Shown here piece after piece: positions 9,879 to 21,190 of a stretch of DNA of 64,000 nucleotides. Position 1 is the first letter of the stretch, and each line of letters starts with the position of its first letter. Both the position numbers and the translations under genes were made by a program. Below the pieces are notes generated by a model. The model ran no database searches. It worked only from the letters and a program-made list of their open reading frames with translations, and was not told the origin of the DNA. The stretch comes from Chara braunii (lineage: Eukaryota; Streptophyta; Charophyceae; Charales; Characeae): the NCBI GenBank assembly GCA_003427395.1, contig BFEA01000457.1, positions 625,936-689,935 of the forward strand, given 5' to 3'.

Positions 9879-12397
9879 ATGGAGGTTCCAGAGGAGTCCT
9901 TAATGTCGAACCTACCCGATCCGGGGTAGGTCCTCGATTCAAACCAAGCCATGTTATTGGCTTTCACACGCTACACGTCATTATTCCCAGGTTGAATGTA
10001 AGTGTAGTTTCATGTTTTATGTATGTTATAATTCAAAAAAATATATAACATTATGTATGATGGGTTTTATTGTTCCTAGTGTGAATAAGTATTATGTAGT
10101 AACTCAAGCACACGCAAGGAGTTACAACGCAACTCTGTCAGAAAACATTGTAGTATTGTGTATGCACGGTTATATTGTTCCTAGTCTGAAAAGCTATTTT
10201 GTAGTAACTAGAGCACACGCAAAATTATTGTCTTCGGTTAGACTAGTTTTTTTTGTGTTTTTCCAATGTCGGGGGGACATATAGAGTACGTAGTGTGGAG
10301 TAATCCTGAAACGGATCATATAGGATTTTGTTGTCAGGTGTCTCTATATTCTTTTGTATTTACTGAAAAAGCATAAGGTTCTTAATATCATTAAACGCAA
10401 CATTGAAGGAAAAAGCAGGAGGGAAATAATATTTTTATTTTTGCAGTTGCTCAGGTTACATAAGCATGGGATTTAAACTATACACAAGCTCCATATATCA
10501 ACCTTTTCCTCTCGTCATCATAATAACCAATATTTAATCGACTACTTTTTTTTTTTTTGAGACATCAGCGACAATTTATCTCATGATTAATACTCTAACC
10601 TACCAAGATGTTGGAGAGTATGCGTATCGATAGGGATCTTTGAGTGAACTGATTTTGGTTCTTCGTTTTATAGGATCTATCATTAATTAGATAATTATTA
10701 GAGTCAATCTTAGGGTTGTATAAACAAGAATTAGTTGCGCGTTAGTCTTTTTTTCACCATGATTGTGTCGGATTGGTACAACTATAGGGATAGCTAAGTG
10801 AAATTACATGATAAAAACGTGTCTAAATTTAATTAGAGATATCCATTCATTATTCCCTATTTTTTAGAAAAACACATTGGTTTAGAAATTTCGAGAAACA
10901 ATTGCTTACGGAATCTTCAATAGTGAGCGTATATTAAAATAACGTCAGTTGCTTATATGCATAAAAGGAAGTTTTTTCTCGTTATAAGAAAACTCCTTTA
11001 TTCAAACAATACTATCGTACAGAGCGGGGTGCTATAAACTTTAGTATTAAGTAATTGATCCATTTGTTATAAATTATACAATGAGTGAAATCATTTGGTT
11101 GAAACTAACGTAGTAGTATTTTTGCGATGACTTTGTTTAACACAAAGTCGTATGACAGCGCATCTCATTGAGTAAAGAGGTAAACAAAATAAGGAGAGTA
11201 AATTCTCAATCTATATATGCACTATTACAATTTATGTTGGGGTGTTGTAAGCATCCTATCATTTGTCTCTCGGAGCAAGAAGAATTATTTTGTTTTAACA
11301 TTGTGTGTATTTTCGTGTGGTGTACAAAAAAAACGTTAATACGTATCAATGCATAAATATAATATGCTTGTGTCAAGGCTATAGTCTTAGGGTATTCATA
11401 TCACGATGTTGCATTTTTTCAAAGTACTTATATATCCAGCAACTATGCAATATCAAAAGATCATAGTATATATATTTATGCCTAGGGTAAGGTGCAAGAT
11501 AGGTAGGGGACATATAAAGTTCGGATTATAGGAAGAAAAAGTAGGCGAAGGTGATAATTCATACATACAGTTATGTTAAGCAGTCTGTCCAAATCGGAAT
11601 ATTTGCGTATGTCAACCGTATTGCATATTTTTTGGCAAAGAACTCATATAACACGGAGCTATGATAATTACGGAAAGGTTTTAGGATCGTATACCACTTG
11701 TGTATCACATAATTAAGTCCACAAAGGTGAGAAGGATATCGGGTGAATAAGAGTTATATCATCTTGTATGTTTGTAGCAAGAATGTGCGGGGGACCGTCT
11801 TCTTCTTCTTCTTCATTGGGACCAACACTCGTAGCTACATATAAACACCACATAGATCAGAAGATTATGCATAATATTCAGAGAAGCATTAGCTGGTGTT
11901 TAAGATAGCATCGTTATTTTAAGGAAGGAACAAAACCAGATAGGAGGTCAGTTTGTTTGTCTGTAAGATAATTTCCACAGGATTTCAGTATTGTACAATT
12001 TATACGAAGGTTTCACAATCAGCAGATTTACGGTACTAGTGACGTGGCGAATAACATTCATTATTAAATTTACGAAAACAGTTATCGTATGATATGGTGA
12101 AAGCGATGGTTCTATAGGTCGTAGATAAGACGTATTAAGGTACTAACCCTTATCCGGGCGTAACGGAAAGGTAATTATTACCAAAGAGGTTACAACTTAG
12201 TCGCGTGTGCATTTTACAACGAGATACGATTATAAATTAATCAAGTGGTTTGGTTTTAATGAGGTATTTCAGATTGATTGTAACACATGCGTGGGAATAA
12301 AGAGTATATATATTTACTTATTCTTACTAATAATATGAAATCATATGTATCTAGGTATAAACGTATAGTTATTTGCGTCGTGTAAGAATGGATTGAA

Positions 12398-12420
12398 GGG
12401 TCGGGGGGAGGGGGGAGGGG
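12398..12420 (+). other. G-quadruplex-forming candidate
   Basis: Four G runs of 3, 6, 6 and 4 are separated by TC, A and A. This fits the classic G3+ N1-7 pattern with very short loops. Confidence 0.6.
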
Positions 12421-12762
12421 ATGAGTGTGGAGGCAAAAAGTTAGTATGTTGTCCTGCATATGGGTAAGGATCGTGAAAGGACGTAGAATCAGATATTAGG
12501 TCGGTCAACAGGGGAATTGACACCCTGCTCAACAACAGGATAACGTATCCGGGTGTGTATTTAGTGGGTGTGGAACACAGCAAGCCCATAATACATGGGG
12601 AACCAGACCATCTATTAGTCCATACGTAGCACCACGCCAGGTTAGCAGCAGGCTTAACATAGGATGGGTTAGGGGGAGAGTTATCTCATAGTTATCGACT
12701 TCATAAGAGGATGGAGGATTAATTAGGGGGGAGCAAATTATAATGTTACTTTGATGTTAGAG

Positions 12763-12783
12763 ATGGTTGTCAGAGACAACCAT
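12763..12783. repeat. Perfect 9-bp hairpin
   Basis: ATGGTTGTC pairs exactly with GACAACCAT around an AGA loop. It stands in otherwise featureless DNA and is followed by a G-rich stretch, not a T run, so it is not a typical terminator. Confidence 0.6.
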
Positions 12784-12890
12784 AAGGGGGGTGCACTCCC
12801 TGAAGTGCGCTTTTCGTTGCTTACCATCCATAGCAACTCATCAGAGGGTCAACTTGTATACTCTCATTAGCTTAATAAGGTATGTTACAT

Positions 12891-14500
12891 TAAAGCGTTC
12901 GACACATATGACACTCAGGAAAGGTTAGCGTTCTTACCTGAAGGTGGAACGCTTGAAAGGAAGCAGCGCCCCCAGGCGTAGCCATCTTCAAGGTCTTGAA
13001 GTAGCAGCTTCTGCAGCAATCAGCGCTCGCAACACTTCGGCCAGAGTGACTGTTTGATGCAAGATCACCCGTGATCACTTAGGGAGTGTCGAGTCGTGCA
13101 AACTGATATGAGGAAAGGTCAGTATCTTAGCAGGGAAAGATGGTGGGATGAGGAAGTTTTTCGCGTGTGTACCAAGCAGAAGTCGGAATGCTCCGTAGCG
13201 CCAGTGTGGTTACAGGCAGTGCCACGATAGATAGTAGCGCAAACTAGTTTCGTTATATCTCGTTGCATGTGGGGTTGTAGTTGTAGTAGGTATGGTGGTG
13301 TGGGTGTGTATAGGTAACCTTAATCGTCGAGGGGGGGGTTATTAGTCCAGAGAGAGGGCTAATGCCATTTTGGGTTGGGGAGGTGAAGAACGTGTTGGGT
13401 TGTTTTCTTGTTTGGTTTAAGGAACTGTGTGGGTGTACGGGTTATGGTGTGTGTGGTAAGATTTTGTGGGTAGTTCAGTTGTCGGGGTCTGGCAGTAGGT
13501 GGGGCGATCATAGCTTGAATTTAGTATACTTGGAAGTTTTCAGAGCTCGGAGATGGTCAATATCAGGATCGGTTGCAGTCCTATTACTCGTTTTAGCATA
13601 AAATGCGGTATGTTTTCCGTGTCGAGTTTTGTCCTCATATTACATGTCAATCTACATGGGGATGCTTCACGAGTTTTTGTTTTCTTGTGTGCAGTGTTCT
13701 TTGCAGGGTGTTGCTGAATATCTTGTCGTTTTATTTTTGGACGTCGTATATATTTCTTTACTTTCGTGATGTATTATGTCTGTGCATTATGTATGTGTGT
13801 TGTTTTTTTTTAATATCAATGTCCCTTAGTCTTTTTTTAATCGTTTGCTTCTTGTAGCGCCCTCGGCTGGGTTGTATCATCTTCTTCAATAGTTGGGTTT
13901 GCGGCTCGTCGTATTGATGTATGGATTCAGGTACGTGTATTAGGTTCTTATGTGTAGTTTAGCGTTCAATGATAGGTATTAGCTGGGAAAATAAATTGTG
14001 TGGTTTGCCGTAGGGGTCTTTTCCAGGGATGTTCAGTAACTTGCCGATGGATGGTAGTGAAGTGACGTATTTTTATTCGTATCTTATTGGTTTTTTACTG
14101 CGCATTTTGCGGCGTGTTTTTGTTCCAATGTTTTGTCATGCTCTTTTACGTGTAAGTGTACTAAGTGGTATGTCACGCGTTTTTTTTTTTTTTTTTTGCA
14201 GTGTTTTCTGCAGGGTATAGCTCGTAGTATTGTTGTTTTGTTCTTATCAATCGTCATCTGTAATTCCTTTGTTTTTTGTACATTATATTTACGTAGCCGG
14301 TTTATTTTTGTGATTGTATGAGTCCATTTATCAGTATATAATTCCCATAACCATTTTGCTTCGCATACAAGTATCGAAATCCAATACCTGTGTTCCGAAA
14401 ACGTGGTTGCCTTGTAGTAAGCATATTTCTTTTCTTAAGCTGAACGAGAAAGTATTAAAAAATATTTTGCATTATACTTTAAGTTTTACTTTATTTATTT
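12891..14500. other. T/G-rich intergenic DNA with a loose internal duplication
   Basis: Around 13690-13720 and 14185-14215 similar phrases (TGCAGTGTTYTYTGCAGGGT) recur about 510 bp apart, each followed by T-rich DNA. Open frames here (13362-13601, 13603-13857, 14029-14220) are hydrophobic because of the T bias and show no family features. Confidence 0.4.
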
Positions 14501-14515
14501 ATTTTCAAAGCTATC

Positions 14516-15405
14516 AGCCGGGCCGCCCGGGGAACCCTATTTTCCTGGACGGTCCGGCCGTGCAAGGCCCCGGGCCACTCTAGTAGCCTAGTTTATTCCA
14601 TTATTATTTTTTTTTTGCATTTTTTTTTAAATTTAAATTTTAAATTTTTATTTTTAAAATTTTATTATATACAGGGTCACAAGACCGTACGTACGGAGGT
14701 CCCCGGGCAGATCTTCGTACGTACGGGAATTCGGGGTCCCGTACGGGGTCCGAACCTGACGGCGTTTGGCCCCCGCCAAAAATTATTTCGGGGCTTAAGA
14801 CTAATTATTTTTTTCTGCAAATTGTTTTGTGAGTTCTCTATGACGTGAGGTACATATGCCTATAAATTTTCAAATCATTTGGCTAAGCCAAATAAGAATT
14901 AAAAATGGCCAAAGATAGCGGTGTCAAAACGTGCTCGCCCACGTATTTTTTCACTTTTTACTTTTTGTTTTCACTTTAGTTCGGGGTCTAAACAATTTTA
15001 TTATTTTTTGAANNNNNNNNNNNNNNNNNNNNNNNNNNNNNNNNNNNNNNNNNNNNNNNNNNNNNNNNNNNNNNNNNNNNNNNNNNNNNNNNNNNNNNNN
15101 NNNNNNNNNNNNNNNNNNNNNNNNNNNNNNNNNNNNNNNNNNNNNNNTTTATTAGTATTTATTTTTCGTATTTTATTTTTATTTCAAATTTGGTAAGGAA
15201 TTCGGATGTAATGCTCAGGCAAATCTTGTTTAATTTATTTTTCTCCATAACATATTTTTATTTTTCAGATTTTTTTGATCATTTGATTTTTTATTTTTTA
15301 TTTTTTTTTGTCCACTTTCGGCCCGAATGGCCGAACGCATCCACAAGGGGTCCCATATGTTCGGGCGTTCGGGCTCGGGCGTTCGACGTGTCCCGAACGC
15401 CGGTT
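14516..15405. other. GC-rich palindromic islands in AT-rich DNA
   Basis: Three short GC islands (14516-14580, 14685-14770, 15318-15405) sit in DNA that is nearly all A and T. They contain CGTACGTACGG repeats, GGGGTCC phrases, and GGCGTTCGGG near 15362 with its partner CCCGAACGCC near 15393. They look like remnants of one dispersed element. The assembly gap interrupts the region. Confidence 0.4.
15013..15147. other. Assembly gap (135 N)
   Basis: A run of unknown bases flanked by low-complexity AT-rich sequence. Any frame spanning it is meaningless. Confidence 1.
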
Positions 15406-15559
15406 ACCCTGATTATATATATATATTTATATATATATATATTATATTTTTCAAATTTTATTTTATTTATTTATTATTTATTATTTGTTATTTTTTATTT
15501 GTAAAATTTTAAATATATTTTTGTTTTTAATTTTTAATTTTAAGTTTTTGTTATTTGAA

Positions 15560-15719
15560 TTTATGTGTGTGTGTGTGTGTGTATTTGTGTGTGTGTGCCG
15601 AGGGGGGGCATGGGAGGGAGGACCCCTCATCCACTAATTAATCAATCAATCAATCAATCAATTAGCCAACCAATCATATAATCAACCAACCAATCAATCA
15701 ATCAATCAGTCAATCAATT

Positions 15720-15762
<43 letters not shown>

Positions 15763-15842
15763 TAATTAATCAATCAATCAACCAATCAATCAGTTAATCA
15801 ATCAACCAATCAATCAACCAATCAATCTATCAATCAATCAAT
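15560..15842. repeat. (GT)n and (ATCA)n microsatellites
   Basis: A short GT run at about 15564-15600 is followed from about 15633 by more than 40 ATCA units, with AACC and ATTA variants. Confidence 0.9.
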
Positions 15843-16306
15843 ATTTTTTTTATTTTTATTTTTCACATACAAAAAAACACCCCCCCCGAAAATAATTTTT
15901 TAAAACTTTTTGTTGTTGAAACGGGGGGGGTGGGCAAGGTGCCGGAACCCCAATCCACAACCCTCTTCCCCGACACCCTCTTCCCCAACACCCTCTCCCC
16001 TCGACCGCTGCGGGCCGCCGAAGACTACGGCCGTGGCCGTGGGCCGCGGTCATGCGCGCAGCGACCGTGGCCGTGGAGGATTCATAGCTCGAAAGGTCGC
16101 GCCCGCAGCGACCGTGGCCGTGGGGGATTCATAGCTCGAAAGGTTGTGCTTTTACCATCTCGGCGTCGGGAAATACCCTATTTTCGTTTCTACTACATCC
16201 TGCTCATGCCAATCTAACTCAGGTCGTTGATGACACATTGGTTAACCTTTAGTAGTCAACACACCTCACACTACGTCGACCCGAATGTCACCCTCCTATA
16301 AGTCAA
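15843..16306. other. Intergenic with a 47-bp tandem pair
   Basis: Poly-C and poly-G tracts near 15880 and 15925 are followed by two copies of a 47-bp unit starting at 16057 and 16104 (CGCAGCGACCGTGGCCGTGG, then ATTCATAGCTCGAAAGGT). The small frames here follow the repeat and are not supported as genes. Confidence 0.6.
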
Positions 16307-16827
16307 CAACAGAAAAATTCCTACAAGTAATAAAAGTTGAAAAAACATTCCATTAAGAAAACATCCTTCATATTGATAAATTATTATTTCAATGTTCGTC
16401 CAGTTCTAAAATTTCTAGTTTTATTTGATAAGCTCCCGTCTAAATATGAGTTTTCCCTTTCAACTACATTTATTTGTTCAAGATGGAATGGAAGTCTGAA
16501 GGAGTTTATGAAATGTCTTAATCAAACTTTCATTCTACTATAACAAATACCTTCTAATTTAAATTGGATTAACATATTTATGACTGCAAATCCTTTAATA
16601 GAATGACAATCCAATTAAAATATTTCATGAACTCATCTAGACTTTCATTCCATTTCTCGCATGCAGTTCAAATAAGAAGGGATACCCTATTCTTGGAATT
16701 TAAGTTTTCAAGTAAGACGAAAAATTTTAAAATTGGAATGATATTCTTAAAGATGGAATGAAAATTTAAAATTTAGAATGTAATTTTACTATAGAATGAT
16801 TATTTAATTCTGAAAATTTTTCTGTTG
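16307..16827 (+). mobile_element. MITE copy 1 with CAACAGAAAAATT termini
   Basis: This 521-bp AT-rich element is colinear with 49205-49729 at about 80 percent identity by eye. The left end is CAACAGAAAAATTC and the right end is GAAAATTTTTCTGTTG, giving inverted termini of at least 13 bp. It has no coding capacity, since its only open frame (16337-16543) is not recognisable. The 3-bp target duplication seen for copy 2 is not clear here (left flank CAA, right flank ATC). CA-starting ends and a 3-bp duplication point to a CACTA-like non-autonomous element, but the superfamily is tentative. It lies just upstream of the Helitron remnant. Confidence 0.8.
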
Positions 16828-17522
16828 ATCAAAATTCATCCCGTTCCGGTGACTAACCTCGGTGTCGACCATCTAAATGTCGGTCTCTATGCAAGCGCAC
16901 TAATTGCGTGTTTGAAACTTCGATCGTTGTCGTTGATGCCCCGTCGTGAGTCATCGGGTTATGATGGGAGTGCGATAATTGTTAAAAGTACTATAGAAGT
17001 TAATGGAGGAACGGAATACGTCGATACAATGAATGCGAATGAATCATGTTCTACGTCGAGTATAATATCTAAATTAAGGAAAGAGCAATGAAGACGAGCA
17101 ACCTCTCATGTTAAATATGTGCGTGGATTGAGAGTTGCACTTAAGAATCATAGGAGGAAAGAAGATGTGTGTGCCCATAAACAGTTTGTGTGGGGTGTGA
17201 GACGGAGTTTGTTCGCTATGAATATCCTTCGAGAGATTCGAGCGGGCGGCTCTACGGAATCGAGGAGTGCATCTTCTCCTGTGAGACAATCATGGAGTCA
17301 TTCTTCTCGGGGAAGACAATCGTGGAGTCTGTCATCGCCATTGAGGCAATTGCAAAATCTATCCGTGAGAAATCAACGTTCAATGAATAATCACGAAGAT
17401 AGTCAGCCAGATAGTCGTGAGGAAGAAATGACCGATGAACTTCTTCCTCATGAGCTTGAGATTCGTTCGCGTGGAGACAGTTGTGGTTCCAGAATGTTCT
17501 CGAGTGCACGACTGCTTAAGGT
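16828..17522 (+). other. Sequence upstream of the Helitron Rep remnant
   Basis: Two open frames (16825-17091 and 17119-17550) precede the recognisable Rep segment. The second is rich in Arg, Ser and Glu, as Helitron N-terminal regions often are, but shows no specific motif. I could not find a Helitron 5' TC end. Confidence 0.35.
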
Positions 17523-18903
17523 TTATTTTACTTTTCCAAGAGGAAATTGATAGTTTGTATGCCCGACGTGCTTCCGAAGCTGGATGACCGGTAGAACTTA
17601 GTGCCAAGGAGTACTATGCATTTCACCTTCACGAATGTGATGATGAAAGACCTTACCTCCTTTGTGTTGCACGTCTCTTCCATGAGTTATGTTGTGTGGC
17701 ATACGCAAAAGTTTAATCTCTCCGCTTGAAATGGGTGAGATTTCCCAAAAACAAATTGCGGTCGGAGTATTATCAAGATTTACAAGATGTTGTGGATCAA
17801 AATCAACATGGTGATATTGTTTGAACAATAGTGGTTTTACCGTCATCGTTCCCTGGGGGACCCCGATTTATGAGTGAAAAATATCACGATAGCATGTCAA
17901 TCGTGAGGCGATTCGAAAAATCGGATCTTTTTATCACTATGATGTGGAACATTAACTGGCCGGACATTGAACAAGCCTTGTTGCCATGTCAATATCCTAA
18001 CAAAAGGCCGGATCTTCTCGCGAGAGTGTTCAAAGGTTATCTTGCACAACTCATCGATGAGATAAAGAACAAATGAATCTTTGGTACGGTGAGTGGAATG
18101 TTGTATTTGATGGATTAAAAAAAAAAGGGTCTACTATACGCATATTTATTGGTTATCTTGCATTCGGATAATAAACTTCAGGAGGCGGATGTTGTTAACA
18201 ATATGGTGTGTGTCGAAATTCCTCCGGAAGGAGAATTGAGAGAAAGGGTTATCAAATTCATGTCGCACGGGATTTGTGGTGCGCAGAAACGCAACACTTT
18301 GTGTACGGAAGACGAAAAATGCACAAAAGGGTTTCCAAAAGACTTCATTTCGACAATAACATTCAAAGACGAACGAATATACATTTCGTATAGGAGAAGG
18401 AAACCAAGTGACGATGGTTTTACGATTGCTCAAAATGGTGTCGTTTACGATAATCGTCGTGTGGTCGCATACAACATATACTTGCTAATGAGGTTTAATT
18501 GTCATTTGAATGTTGGATATTGTGCTAACATCAAGTCGTGCAAGTACGTGTACAAAGAGTGTGATCATGCTATGGTTCGCGAACAAGATGATAATGCGTC
18601 AATCGATGAAGTCAAACTTTATCAAAATATGCGTGTTGTATGTGCATGCGAGGCATGTTGGCGTCTATTTGAGTTCGACATTGCCGAACAATGGCCCTCA
18701 ATCGAAAGATTGCCCGTGCATATTGAAAACATGCAAAAAGTGCAATTCGAACCTGACACTGAGCATGACGTTGCTTCGCATAGGCCCCCGAAAATGAAAC
18801 TGACGGCATTGATGAAACACAATTCTTTGAATGAACATGTTCCTAAAGGGAAGCTTTCTTTGTATCCAGAGATCGTTAATACTCATGTCTGGGATAAAAA
18901 GTA
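17523..18903 (+). pseudogene. Helitron Rep N-terminal (Helitron_like_N) remnant
   Basis: Helitron Rep proteins nick and join DNA for rolling-circle transposition through an HUH endonuclease. One frame from about 17523 to 18076 holds LSAKEYYAFHLHE, then VLPSSFPGGPRFM and RPDLLARVFKGYL, which match the family order, with three in-frame stops. A frameshift near 18090 leads to GLKKKGLLYAYLLVILHSDN, where the family has GLPHAHxLL. Both HUH histidines are therefore Tyr (18137-18145). The frame at 18149-18901 continues with CTKGFPKDF, YRRRKPSDDG and FNCHLNVGYC, then EACWRLFEFDI and RLPVHIENMQ, ending VWDKK. The catalytic Tyr region and helicase domain are absent because the sequence meets an LTR fragment near 18990. 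It is a dead, 3'-truncated copy. Confidence 0.85.
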
Positions 18904-18989
18904 ACAGAAGTGAAATCGAAGAAAGCGGGATCTTCATTGTGTTCCCTTCGAAAAGATATCTCGATTGCATCACGTTATGCGGTGCCGGA

Positions 18990-19200
18990 GCGCATCGTGT
19001 CATACCTCTCACGAGCCCCTACGACAGGATAGGGCCTACGTGAGGCAGGACTTACCTCCACCTTACGGGAGCTGTCACCTCCCTTCGGTGGGCGTATCCC
19101 CGCTGAGTTACCAGTCCACAATACGGAGCTAATCAGATGCAATCGCAGAGGTGGACCAGCCGATTATGTCTCGTTGATTGATGTGCTTGCCTGTGACCTG
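18990..19200 (-). mobile_element. LTR fragment F, inverted copy of the conserved 3' module
   Basis: Read on the minus strand, this carries the same order as LTR A: CCACCTCTGCGATTGCA, then GGGGATACGCCCACCGAAGG, GGGAGGTGACAGCTCCC, GAG plus GTAAGT, and CCCTATCCTGTCGTAGGGG. Similarity fades after GAGAGGTATG near 19006. The splice-site-like GTAAGT and the second and third hairpins are intact; the first hairpin has two A/C mismatches. It abuts the Helitron remnant in the opposite orientation. Confidence 0.75.
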
Positions 19201-21190
19201 TGCGTACGTGAGGAGGACGACATCGACAATAATGTGACTTCAGAAGGCGTTTCGGTAGCTTGGCGCGTCGCACAGTGTCCGTTTATTTAGGCGTCCGCCA
19301 GAGCTAGACCCAGACTCGGGCCTAGCATTATTAGTTATGGCGTCGGACTTTCATCTGAGGGGTTCAGGGATCTCGACCGAGCGGCAAGAATATTAGAGTA
19401 GCGCGAAGGGGACCGAGGGGTCCAGGGCCCGACAGGGCTATCCCCCTTTTTTTGCTGTCCGTGGCGTCTGATCGGTGGTGGCATTTTTTAGATAATTCTT
19501 TTTAGCGTCTTATTTCTGTTTATTTCTTTTTATGCTCCGGCACGCTGATTGACCTGGACCAACGCCGGACGTAATGGCCACCACGGCGCGGTCAAAGTTC
19601 ACGTTTGTAACTGCAGTGGAGGAAAAAGGTTCGATAACGTTGAGTGTATATGACCTGCGTTTCGGGGTTGGTAGGGTCGCATGGGGGTAGGTTGTATTTG
19701 CGGGAAAACCCCGTTGCAGCCACTCTCGGGCCCAGCTCTCCAATAAGGGAGCACGTAGAAGCCGCACCAACCAGCAGGTGCGATGCCTGCTTCGGCTGGT
19801 GGGCGGTACCAGCCAGGGGGTCAGCTGGTAGCATCAGGCGCGGGCTTCCTTGATGGGCCAGTCACTATGCTTCCCCTCCAGTCCCCTCCCCCTATGGGCC
19901 CAGCGGGTGACGGGCGTGAGTCCGGTCGGGCGGCACAGGGCAACCGCTGGGCAGAATAAGTAGCGCACTAGGCAGCCGCGGCGGAGTAGACAGACAGCGG
20001 GGTGTCGGACTGGGACAAGTGAAAAGGAAGGGAATGAACCCGGCGTGGTTGTGCGCCAGGTACACTCAAGGGGAGGGCGATCGACTAGACAGGGGAGCAA
20101 CCGGGCGGTCGGTGCCAGAGTGTTGTGGGGGCGGCTGGCTACTACTGGGTGTTGGGCTGACAGCAGAGAGGAGTCAGGGAATGACGGAGGGAAGGAATCC
20201 AGGCGCGTTTCCGTGCCGGATCCATTCGGGGAAGGCACAACAGAGGAGCGATAGGGACTGAAGCAGGGTGCGGTCGCAGTTGAAGGGAGGATGTACCAGG
20301 GCCGACGACCATGGTAGGTGCATGCATGGGAAAGCGAGGGTTGAAGCGGAGGACTGAGGAAGTGCGCAGAACCTGGATGCAAAGGTGAAGGCAGTAGGTA
20401 GGCATAGCAGAGCTAGAGAGGATTGTGCGAAGCTCTATCGAATGGTTCCGTGCAGGAAGGGGCTGCGCCAGTAGTAGAAGGTAGAGCGCTGAGACAGCGC
20501 GGGCAGTGAGGGAAAGACGAACCTGGACATGAAACCGGCAAGATTCGTGCGAAAACGGAACGAGCAGTGCTGCGCAGCAACGGGCGGAACGACGGGGGAT
20601 GGACCTAGACGGCCTTCGGCACTGGGTACATGCTCAGAAGGAAGCAACGCAGCTATGGGAAAGCAAGCCCGGTGCAGTCAAGAGGACGTAGCACCCTCGA
20701 TACTGAACGAGATCGAGAGGCGAAAGATGCAATCCCGGGGTTTTGGCCTCGGCGAAACGAATGACGACATTAGTTTTAGCAATCAGGTAGAGGGTAGGGA
20801 GTCAGTAGGGAAAAGCGGTGCACCGGAGCTATGCCGGGAAGAAGGAAGAAGAAGGGGTGGGAAATGCATACCTGATGCGTTCCCGAACGGATTTCGGCAG
20901 GATGAGAGTCGAATCCATGGTTTTAAGGTAGGGCGATTTCAATGGTAGTGTTAGTTTGTTGGATAAGTTAGTAGAATAGGGGCAAGATAAGATAGGAGTG
21001 CTAAGCTATGGCAAAAGGGGAGATGGTGGGAAAGAAGAATCGAGATATTAGTCGATTCGTGACGAGATCAGGTGGAGAGAAAGGCGGGACAGAGATTTCA
21101 GGGGGTTGTGACTTGGGTGGCGGGTTTAGACTTGTGAGTAAAGGAGTAGCTTAGTTGATACAGGGAATAAAGGGTGCATGAGGAAGATTC
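19201..21190. other. GC-rich, strand-biased intergenic DNA
   Basis: About two kilobases, strongly G-rich on the plus strand from 19850 to 20900. The long minus-strand frame at 19834-20382 is Pro/Ser/Arg-rich, as expected from reading CT-rich DNA. The plus frame at 20529-20948 has no recognisable domain. I see no mobile-element protein motif here. Confidence 0.4.

Larger units (their letters stand above)
9880..12890. other. AT-rich intergenic DNA, no gene
   Basis: Three kilobases with no frame longer than about 100 codons and no recognisable motif. A B-box-like GGTTTGAATCGAGG reads on the minus strand near 9945, without a cloverleaf. A GGGTCGGGGGG-type G-quadruplex candidate and one strong hairpin are listed separately. 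Confidence 0.5.

Noticed and set aside
9940-9960. tRNA or SINE promoter (B-box-like GGTTTGAATCGAGG on the minus strand)
   Set aside because: No A box at the right distance and no cloverleaf can be drawn.
12763-12800. Intrinsic transcription terminator
   Set aside because: The hairpin is not followed by a T run, and no gene precedes it; the setting is eukaryotic.
15625-15842. CRISPR-like or regulatory repeat array
   Set aside because: It is a plain ATCA microsatellite with no spacers.
19834-20382. 183-codon minus-strand open frame as a gene
   Set aside because: Its product is Pro/Ser/Arg-rich, as expected from the CT-rich strand, with no domain, promoter or splice context.
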